Shown: positions 1-4,782 of the stretch, piece after piece | How positions within the stretch are numbered: the stretch's first letter is position 1 | How the letters are laid out: each line of letters starts with the position of its first letter | Source of the DNA: G020348385 sp964580235 | GTDB taxonomy: Bacteria; Acidobacteriota; Aminicenantia; Aminicenantales; Aminicenantaceae | Assembly (NCBI GenBank): GCA_964580235.1 | Contig: CAZOJY010000149.1 | Span: forward strand, 1-7,199 | Length of the DNA: 7,199 nt | Reading direction: 5' to 3' | Made by a program: the position numbers and the translations under genes | The notes under the pieces: generated by a model | The model's input: the letters and a program-made list of their open reading frames with translations, nothing else | What the model was told of the DNA's origin: nothing | Databases searched by the model: none

Positions 1-32
1 AATGAGTTACCACGGCCAAGCAACATCAATCC

Positions 33-49
33 ATCAAGTGTATCAAGTG
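33..49. repeat. Short imperfect tandem repeat in intergenic DNA
   Basis: The 8-base word ATCAAGTG occurs at 33-40 and again at 42-49, a period of nine bases. A related CATCAAT lies just before it. It sits in the 72 bases downstream of the sulfatase stop codon, where I see no gene or convincing terminator. Two copies of a short word may well be chance. Confidence 0.2.
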
Positions 50-72
50 AAAAATTAACTATACAGAGACTC

Positions 73-1614
73 TCACCTTTTCTGCTGTTTTGCCTTATTT
101 TTAAAATATTCTTCTTTCGATTTGTACGGAGGGAGATGATGGGGCATCAGTTTATAGGATGTTTCCGCCAGGGGAGCCGGGTTTTGGGGAAAATAGAGGG
201 AAAGCTTTTTTTTGATATCTTTAAAGCCGGGTTTATAAGCAAGATTTGTCCATTCCTCAGGGTCTTTCCAGTGGTCGTAGAGCTCTTCGCTGTCGTCGAT
301 GTACCGGGTGTAGCGCCATTGCGGAGTGCGCACGGAAAATTCGGAGAAATCATAGGTGCTGATCGCCGGATAATCCCAGTCCGATGCGGGATCTTCCAGC
401 AGCGGGATAAGGCTGTGGCCGTCCAATCCTTCCTTCTGGGGCAGTCCGCACAGCTCAAGCAGAGTTGGAAAAATGTCCAGCAAGGATGTTATCCGGTCAC
501 AGCGGACCCCTGCCGCCGATCCTTCCGGCAGGCCGGGTATCCCTCCGGGAACTTTCACCATAAAAACCGTTCGGAGTACATTCTCCCACAAGGCGAATTT
601 CCGCCAGTGCTCCTTTTCGCCAAGCTGCCACCCGTGGTCAGACCAGAGGACAACGATGGTGTTTTTGGCATAAGGGCTGCCGGCGAGGGCATCCAGGAGC
701 ACGCCGACGAGAGCATCGGCAAAAGCGATGGAGGCCAGGTATCCCCGGACCGCTTGCTTCCACTGGCCGGCATCCAGTACGTGTTTGTGATACCCGCCGC
801 CCCTGTGAGCGATCTCACGCGCGCGCTCCCCCACGTCATCCAGATCATTCGCCAGCACTTTCGGGAGCGTTACATTTTCAAGAGGGAACAGGTCAAAATA
901 TTTTTTCGGCACATACCACGGGAGATGAGGCCGGTAAATCCCGCAGGCAAGAAAAAAAGGTTTCGTGTGCTCTCTCTTCAGCTGGCTGACCACCCAGGCG
1001 ACCGATGAATAGTCTCCGGTTTGTTCGTCCGGAATGTCGATAGGAGACCAGTCAAAGGACATGTACATATTGTGAAACACCGGCATGTTCACGGTCCCGC
1101 CCGGGTTGGGCAAGAAATAGTCGGGCATGTGCTTCTGTTTGGACGGAAAATAATCATCCCAGGACGGCGGATCGGGCATGTTGTTGTGAAAGATTTTTCC
1201 TGCGCCTGCCGACCAATAGCCGTTTTGGCTGAAATACTTGGGGAGGGTGACGGCATCAGGTAAAACTTCCCTCCAAATCTGGTAGTTGGAATAAACTCCC
1301 GTTGTGTAGCAGTGCTGGCCTGTCAAAAGGGCCGTTCTCGAGGGATTGCAGGCCGCAGACGCGCAGTAGTTGTGTGTGAAATTAACCGATTGGCCGGCCA
1401 ACCGCTTTAGATTCGGGGTGTGGGCCTGCGGATGCCCTCCCAACGGCTCGATCCAGTCATTCAGGTCGTCGACCGATACAAAAAGCACGTTCGGGCGGGC
1501 CTGTCCTGGTGCCAGACCCTTCTTTCCTGCCTTTCTGCCGCAGCCGGGAATAGCCAGACAGGCAGCACCCATCCCCACTGTTCTGATAAAATCTCTCCGA
1601 TTCCAGATGTTCAT
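73..1614 (-). CDS. Tat-exported arylsulfatase, iduronate-2-sulfatase type
   Basis: A 513-residue type I sulfatase that should hydrolyse sulfate esters outside the cytoplasm, most likely on a sulfated sugar. The N-terminus carries a twin-arginine signal (NRRDFIR, residues 5-11), then a short hydrophobic stretch and IPGC (22-25), so it may be a Tat-exported lipoprotein anchored at Cys25. Metal ligands start with Asp49-Asp50 in VSVDDLNDW. The sulfatase signature is CNPSR (89-93), whose Cys89 would be converted to formylglycine. Further family residues are Lys140 and His143 (GAGKIFH), His230 (YRPHLPW), Asp326-His327 (SDHGWQLGEKEHW) and a C-terminal region containing ELYD. Length and motif order fit the iduronate-2-sulfatase-like subgroup; the true substrate cannot be read from sequence. 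AGGTGA (complement of 1619-1624) lies four bases before the ATG and supports this start. It follows the SYLF gene on the same strand by 63 bp. No sulfatase-maturing enzyme is in the window. Confidence 0.95.
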   Translation of the reverse strand: MNIWNRRDFIRTVGMGAACLAIPGCGRKAGKKGLAPGQARPNVLFVSVDDLNDWIEPLGGHPQAHTPNLKRLAGQSVNFTHNYCASAACNPSRTALLTGQHCYTTGVYSNYQIWREVLPDAVTLPKYFSQNGYWSAGAGKIFHNNMPDPPSWDDYFPSKQKHMPDYFLPNPGGTVNMPVFHNMYMSFDWSPIDIPDEQTGDYSSVAWVVSQLKREHTKPFFLACGIYRPHLPWYVPKKYFDLFPLENVTLPKVLANDLDDVGERAREIAHRGGGYHKHVLDAGQWKQAVRGYLASIAFADALVGVLLDALAGSPYAKNTIVVLWSDHGWQLGEKEHWRKFALWENVLRTVFMVKVPGGIPGLPEGSAAGVRCDRITSLLDIFPTLLELCGLPQKEGLDGHSLIPLLEDPASDWDYPAISTYDFSEFSVRTPQWRYTRYIDDSEELYDHWKDPEEWTNLAYKPGFKDIKKKLSLYFPQNPAPLAETSYKLMPHHLPPYKSKEEYFKNKAKQQKR

Positions 1615-1659
1615 TCTCTCACCTGTCTCCCCTTTTTATGCATCCAGCTCAGCCGAAAA

Positions 1660-1675
1660 GCAAATTATTATTTGC
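1660..1675 (-). terminator. Weak hairpin after the SYLF gene
   Basis: On the minus strand, starting two bases after the SYLF stop codon, GCAAAT-AATA-ATTTGC forms a perfect 6-bp stem with a four-base loop, followed directly by TTTT. The stem is AT-rich and would be a poor terminator. It could attenuate transcription between the SYLF gene and the sulfatase, stabilise the 3' end, or serve as a palindromic protein site. Only the palindrome is seen; the role is inferred. Confidence 0.3.
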
Positions 1676-1677
1676 CA

Positions 1678-2397
1678 TCAAAGCCGTGGGTTAGTGTATT
1701 CGGTTAAAATCTGTTTGAGTCTTCTGGCAACAGCCGGCACGTTCAGCCTTGTCTTTCCGAACAAAATATCGCGGGCGCTGAGATAGTCTCTGTTATAAAA
1801 ATCGGCATTGGCGTCTTCATCGATCTGTATCGCCGAGCCCTCGATCGATACCCCGGCAAATAAGCCCCTGCTTTTGGAGTAGGAATAGATCTCGGCTTCC
1901 AGTTCGATATCCGTGCTCAGTTCTGCCCGGCGCCCCACCGGACCGGCGGCCACAGCAGCATCAGCTCCCAGAGTGATTTTTCCTTCGGTGATCGATTCTA
2001 TGCTTTTTTGCCGCTTGAATACCAGAATGATGTCGGCCGACTGTACTCCGATCTGCCATCCAACGCTCCCTCCGGCGATCCGGATAAAACAGGGATTCCC
2101 CCATTGTCCCCTTTCATTGCGGACAAGGAGAACACCCCTGCCGAACCGGCCCCCGACAACCCAGGCTGCTTTGATCACCTTGGGAATAATCGCAATCCCG
2201 TAGGCCTTGCTTAACAGGGCTTCCGGGATTCCCTCTTCTGGGATCTCGATCATTTCTTTGATGATGTCAACCGCATCGTTCACCTTTTCAAGCCTGGCCG
2301 TTCTCAATCTTCTCCTGGACTGCCCTCCTTCCGCTGCCAGAGCTGCAGCCAGAATAAAAATCATAATAAACACAGCCGCTGGTCGTTTCTTTCGCAT
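1678..2397 (-). CDS. Exported SYLF (Ysc84/DUF500) domain protein
   Basis: A 239-residue protein with a signal peptide (basic MRKKR, hydrophobic to about residue 20, likely cut near ALA-AEGG), so it should be periplasmic or envelope-located. After a short helical stretch (about 35-60) comes a SYLF domain from about 62 to 235. It has the family landmarks SKAYGIAIIPKVIKAAWVVGG (63-83), GRGVLLVR, then IAGGSVGWQIGVQSADIILVF (107-127), and a glycine-rich tail with YSYSKSRGLFAGVSIEG (171-187). SYLF domains of yeast Ysc84 and human SH3YL1 bind phosphoinositides and actin; the bacterial homologues are common but of unknown function, so I name only the domain. I chose the ATG at 2397 because AAAGG lies seven bases upstream. 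An in-frame ATG at 2412 has no ribosome binding site. The open frame extends upstream through the N run only by accident. It is probably the first gene of a unit with the sulfatase. Confidence 0.88.
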   Translation of the reverse strand: MRKKRPAAVFIMIFILAAALAAEGGQSRRRLRTARLEKVNDAVDIIKEMIEIPEEGIPEALLSKAYGIAIIPKVIKAAWVVGGRFGRGVLLVRNERGQWGNPCFIRIAGGSVGWQIGVQSADIILVFKRQKSIESITEGKITLGADAAVAAGPVGRRAELSTDIELEAEIYSYSKSRGLFAGVSIEGSAIQIDEDANADFYNRDYLSARDILFGKTRLNVPAVARRLKQILTEYTNPRL

Positions 2398-2536
2398 GAT
2401 TGCGCCTTTCATATAAGATACGAATAACCCGCCAAAATAGTTTATCCAATCCCCCCTCCAAAAATCAATGACTTTGAATGATTCGGGCCGGCCGCCTTCT
2501 TTTTTTGGCGGAAATCTTTTACAATAAAAAAGAATC
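2398..2536. promoter_or_regulatory. Divergent intergenic region with inverted repeat
   Basis: This region lies between the SYLF gene (minus strand) and the GTG-started frame on the plus strand, so it should hold promoters for both. On the minus strand a weak candidate is TTGATT (2463-2468) and TAAACT (2439-2444) with an 18-base spacer; each box matches consensus at only four of six positions. CCGCC (2492-2496) and GGCGG (2507-2511) can pair across a ten-base T-rich loop, and GGCCGGCC lies just before. None of this is strong enough to assign a regulator. Confidence 0.3.
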
Positions 2537-2614
2537 GTGTCCATCACATTCGGGATAAAAATATTTGTCCTGTTCATCCTTGTCTGCGCCGTCCTCTGCG
2601 TGACCTGCGGACCA
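2537..2614 (+). CDS. N-terminal fragment of an exported protein, cut by gap
   Basis: Twenty-six codons from a GTG read MSITFGIKIFVLFILVC and then AVLCVTCGP before the N run. The pattern of short polar start, about 15 hydrophobic residues, and a cysteine followed by Gly-Pro suggests a signal peptide, possibly of a lipoprotein, although VTC is not a standard lipobox. An in-frame stop at 2525-2527 limits how far upstream the frame can start, and GTG is the first usable start. No good ribosome binding site is visible (only AAAAGA). It may be the beginning of the gene whose end appears after the gap, but the two pieces are in different frames if the gap is taken literally as 100 bases. I do not recognise it. 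Confidence 0.35.
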
Positions 2615-2714
2615 NNNNNNNNNNNNNNNNNNNNNNNNNNNNNNNNNNNNNNNNNNNNNNNNNNNNNNNNNNNNNNNNNNNNNNNNNNNNNNNNNNNNNN
2701 NNNNNNNNNNNNNN
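2615..2714. other. Scaffold gap of 100 Ns
   Basis: Exactly 100 Ns, the usual placeholder for a gap of unknown size. The nine bases before it (2606-2614) and the nine after it (2715-2723) are identical, TGCGGACCA. The true distance, and any gene content, is therefore unknown. Confidence 0.98.
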
Positions 2715-2829
2715 TGCGGACCACCTGGGACGATGGCTCATCCACCATGCCGAATGGGAACACATTGGCATCGAAGACCTGTTCCCTGAGTCCCTGTCCA
2801 TTCTAAAAAAACTTTTCCAGGCAAAATAA
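2715..2829 (+). CDS. C-terminal fragment of unrecognised protein, cut by gap
   Basis: The frame beginning at 2716 gives 37 residues, ADHLGRWLIHHAEWEHIGIE then DLFPESLSILKKLFQAK, and a TAA stop at 2827-2829. The composition is protein-like, with amphipathic helices, a histidine/tryptophan-rich segment and a lysine-ending tail. It is far more natural than the other frames here, one of which hits TGA at 2787. No start codon is available between the gap and this segment, so the gene begins in or before the gap. It could be the 3' end of the signal-bearing frame at 2537, but that is unproven. I cannot assign a family. A promoter for the next gene lies 17 bases downstream of the stop. Confidence 0.45.
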
Positions 2830-2846
2830 TCGTATCCAGCACACTG

Positions 2847-2875
2847 AAGACAAAACTCTGCACTTCGGATATAAT
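2847..2875 (+). promoter_or_regulatory. Sigma-70-type promoter for the PEBP/flavoprotein operon
   Basis: A perfect -10 box TATAAT (2870-2875) lies 17 bases after AAGACA (2847-2852), which matches the -35 consensus TTGACA at four of six positions. The expected start of transcription is near 2882, giving a leader of about 37 bases. It sits between the stop of the preceding fragment and the next gene, as expected for a real promoter. Confidence 0.6.
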
Positions 2876-2904
2876 GGGTGTTCAGCCTTATGAACTTGAA
2901 TAAT

Positions 2905-2910
2905 AGGAGG
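2905..2910 (+). promoter_or_regulatory. Strong ribosome binding site of the PEBP gene
   Basis: AGGAGG, a full match to the anti-Shine-Dalgarno core, lies eight bases before the ATG at 2919. It fixes that start and predicts efficient translation. Confidence 0.8.
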
Positions 2911-2918
2911 GAATAACA

Positions 2919-3377
2919 ATGAATATAAGCCTGAAAAGTCCTTCTTTTAAAGAAGGAGAAATGATTCCCCAACGTTTTACGTGTGACGGCGAAGACATTT
3001 CTCCTGAACTCATGTGGGAATCCATCCCCGAGGGGTACCAGACGCTGGCCATCGTCTGTGATGATCCCGACGCCCCGATGGGAACCTGGGTCCACTGGAT
3101 TATCTACAATATTCCTCCGGGACTCACAGGCCTAAAAGAGGGGATTCCCCCCGACGAAAGCCTCCCCGATGGGACAAAGCAGGGAAAAAACAGCTGGCGC
3201 CGGATCGGTTATGGAGGCCCGTGCCCTCCAGGAGGAACGCACCGGTATTTTTTCAAGATTTATTCGTTGGATACAAGACTTGACCTTGATCCGGGTGTAT
3301 CAAAATCCCAGCTAATCAGAGCAATGGAAGGCCATACGTTGGCTCAAGGACAGTTGATGGGACGCTACCATCGATGA
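2919..3377 (+). CDS. YbhB/YbcL family PEBP-like protein
   Basis: A 152-residue cytoplasmic protein of the phosphatidylethanolamine-binding protein family, bacterial YbhB/YbcL branch (often annotated Raf kinase inhibitor-like). Family landmarks are all present: FTCDGEDISPEL (20-31), the ligand-pocket motif DPDAP (49-53) followed by WVHW (57-60), IGYGGPCPPGG (96-106) and GTHRYFF (106-112). Its length is normal for the family, and there is no signal peptide. The bacterial members have no settled biochemical role, so I infer none beyond a probable small-ligand or anion pocket. It is the first gene of an operon: its promoter and AGGAGG site are visible, and its TGA overlaps the ATG of the flavoprotein gene by four bases (ATGA, 3374-3377), implying coupled translation. 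Confidence 0.93.
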   Translation: MNISLKSPSFKEGEMIPQRFTCDGEDISPELMWESIPEGYQTLAIVCDDPDAPMGTWVHWIIYNIPPGLTGLKEGIPPDESLPDGTKQGKNSWRRIGYGGPCPPGGTHRYFFKIYSLDTRLDLDPGVSKSQLIRAMEGHTLAQGQLMGRYHR

Positions 3378-4321
3378 GGAAAAAAACCGTGGGAAATCCA
3401 GCTTCAACAATAAAAAATTTAACAACAGAGATCCTGATAATAGGGGGCGGACCGGCCGGTTTAACAGCTGGCCTGTATGCCGCACGGGCAGGCCGGAAAA
3501 CCCTGGTTTTGGAAGGACGAGCCTCCTCCCGCTTATCTATCGGATACAATCTGGAAAACTATCCTGGATTTATTTCCATCGACAGCCAGGAGCTACTAAA
3601 AAAAATGAGGAACCACGCCGAGTATTTCGGAGCACAAATTATGACAGGGGATGCTATCAATTTCAGCCTGTCCACAGACCCGAAATATGTGGCAACTAAG
3701 GATGCCTATATTCAGGCAAGGGCGGTTATCATCGCCACAGGTCGCGGCCTTTCCAAAGCCAGGATGATCCCGGGCGAGGAGAAATTTTTAGGATTGGGCG
3801 TGAGTTACTGCGCCACCTGCGATGGCCCTCTGTTCCGTGGTCAGCCCGTCGTGGCTTTGGGCAACTCGGATGAGGCCGCAGAAGAAATTCTGGCTCTTAA
3901 AGATATGAACTGCGACGTACGCTGGATTCCCGGAGATGAGGACATTAAAGTGTCGGGAAATCTTTTAGCAGAAATGAGTGCAAAAAGAATTCCCATCCTC
4001 GAAAAAACCAAAATCAAGGCAATCGAAGGGGACAGCAGGGTGAACAAAATTGTCATCGAGAAAGAAAATAAACAGGAAGAACTGGAGGTTCCAGCCATTT
4101 TTATCCTTAGAGAAATCCCGACCACATCTCTATTTGCTAAAGCAGGGGTAGAGTTAGACCACAGGCAGTGCATCAAAGTGAACCGGCAGCAGAAAACGAA
4201 TCTGAATGGTGTGTTTGCGGCCGGAGATGCGACCTGCGGGGGCCTTCAGACAGCCTCAGCCGTAGGTGAAGGGTGCGTGGCCGCCATCCAGGCCATCGGC
4301 CATGTTCGAAAGCAGAGATGA
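3374..4321 (+). CDS. Thioredoxin reductase-like FAD protein, NADPH motifs degenerate
   Basis: A 315-residue flavoprotein with the fold order of low-molecular-weight thioredoxin reductase. The N-terminal FAD Rossmann motif is IIGGGPAGLTAGLYAARAG (22-40), followed by ENYPGF (61-66) and ATGRG. The redox motif is CATC with Asp150 next (146-150), and the C-terminal FAD motif is GVFAAGDA (279-286). The NAD(P)H half is unusual: the usual GGGDSA is GNSDEA (163-168), and the HRR segment that binds the 2'-phosphate of NADPH reads PGD (186-188). The usual Arg-Gln after the FAD motif is Leu-Gln (291-292). It may take electrons from something other than NADPH, or be a diverged reductase for a special thioredoxin or glutaredoxin partner. 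The ATG overlaps the stop of the PEBP gene and has no ribosome binding site of its own. A GTG at 3389 preceded by GAGGA is a plausible alternative start and would remove five residues. No thioredoxin gene is visible nearby. Confidence 0.9.
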   Translation: MRKKTVGNPASTIKNLTTEILIIGGGPAGLTAGLYAARAGRKTLVLEGRASSRLSIGYNLENYPGFISIDSQELLKKMRNHAEYFGAQIMTGDAINFSLSTDPKYVATKDAYIQARAVIIATGRGLSKARMIPGEEKFLGLGVSYCATCDGPLFRGQPVVALGNSDEAAEEILALKDMNCDVRWIPGDEDIKVSGNLLAEMSAKRIPILEKTKIKAIEGDSRVNKIVIEKENKQEELEVPAIFILREIPTTSLFAKAGVELDHRQCIKVNRQQKTNLNGVFAAGDATCGGLQTASAVGEGCVAAIQAIGHVRKQR

Positions 4322-4370
4322 GCACAATTTATGCCAGGTTCCAATTTTTCCAAGAGAATAAGATAATATC

Positions 4371-4399
4371 AAAATTTCGTGCTGGCGTAAATTTTTTTT
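4371..4399 (+). terminator. Hairpin plus T-tract after the flavoprotein gene
   Basis: AAAATTTCG (4371-4379) can pair with CG-AAATTTT (4386-4395, one bulged T at 4388) across the loop TGCTGG, and the right arm runs into more Ts to 4399. It lies 50 bases after the stop codon, as expected for an intrinsic terminator. The stem is AT-rich and therefore weak. The remaining bases between the stop and the gap hold no gene. Confidence 0.4.
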
Positions 4400-4401
4400 A
4401 A

Positions 4402-4501
4402 NNNNNNNNNNNNNNNNNNNNNNNNNNNNNNNNNNNNNNNNNNNNNNNNNNNNNNNNNNNNNNNNNNNNNNNNNNNNNNNNNNNNNNNNNNNNNNNNNNN
4501 N
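4402..4501. other. Scaffold gap of 100 Ns
   Basis: Exactly 100 Ns, again a likely fixed-size placeholder. The gene beginning after it lacks its start, so coding sequence is missing here. Linkage between the flavoprotein operon and the GH2 region depends on the scaffolding. Confidence 0.98.
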
Positions 4502-4773
4502 GACGATTTCTCCTCACTACATTTTTGGCGTGGCTATTTTTTCTGATGCTTGACTTTCTGGCTCATGCCATCCTCCTTAAATCCATATGGACAAGAAACC
4601 TGGTTGCTCTTAAAACCCAAGAGGAGCTTTTTCGTACGATTCCTTTCGGATGCCTGAGCTTTTTGATCCTCACGGTTCTAACCGGTTGGCTCTATGCAAA
4701 CATGTTCAAAACGGATGGTAATGTGAAAAATTGTCTTCCAAAATGGAACCGTCCCCTTTTTATCCTTTTTTAG
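4502..4773 (+). pseudogene. Fragment of a small integral membrane protein
   Basis: The frame is open from the gap edge and reads RFLLTTFLAWLFFLMLDFLA, then HAILL, a polar loop (KSIWTRNLVALKTQEELFRT), and a second hydrophobic span (IPFGCLSFLILTVLTGWLYA). It then ends with TDGNVKNCLPKWNRPLFILF and a stop at 4771-4773. Two membrane helices are clear. The early Trp/Asp/His-Ala pattern and the second helix ending in WLY resemble small membrane proteins of unknown function of about 140-150 residues with four helices; that resemblance is from memory. The start is lost in the gap. A TTG at 4525 is the first start-like codon seen, but it lies inside the first helix and is unlikely. The last dozen residues are encoded by a repeat-like segment, so the gene is probably truncated at its 3' end too. 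It ends nine bases before the GH2 gene. Confidence 0.55.
4740..4762 (+). repeat. Repeat-like AATGGAACCGTCCCC segment
   Basis: The segment with core AATGGAACCGTCCCC followed by five Ts resembles short dispersed sequences (reverse complement GGGGACGGTTCC) that I recall from many uncultured-bacterium genomes, where they appear at gene ends. There is no second copy in this window, so repetition cannot be shown here. It encodes the atypical C-terminus of the upstream membrane-protein fragment and lies about 20 bases before the GH2 start. Confidence 0.35.
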
Positions 4774-4782
4774 AGGTTTGAA

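Noticed and set aside
136..1008. Long open frame on the plus strand (about 290 codons)
   Set aside because: It is antisense to the well-supported sulfatase, and its translation shows no family pattern. Long antisense frames are expected opposite GC-rich coding sequence.
1625..1645. Possible second copy of the CCGTCCCC repeat near the sulfatase start (TCTCCCCTTTTTA)
   Set aside because: Only the short CCCCTTTTTA part matches the segment at 4740-4762; the match is too small to call a repeat copy.
1913..2416. Several overlapping plus-strand open frames opposite the SYLF gene
   Set aside because: They are shadows of the SYLF gene, rich in Pro/Arg/Ser, with no ribosome binding sites.
2574..3095. 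Minus-strand frame running through the first N run
   Set aside because: It is antisense to the PEBP gene and open only because Ns carry no stops.
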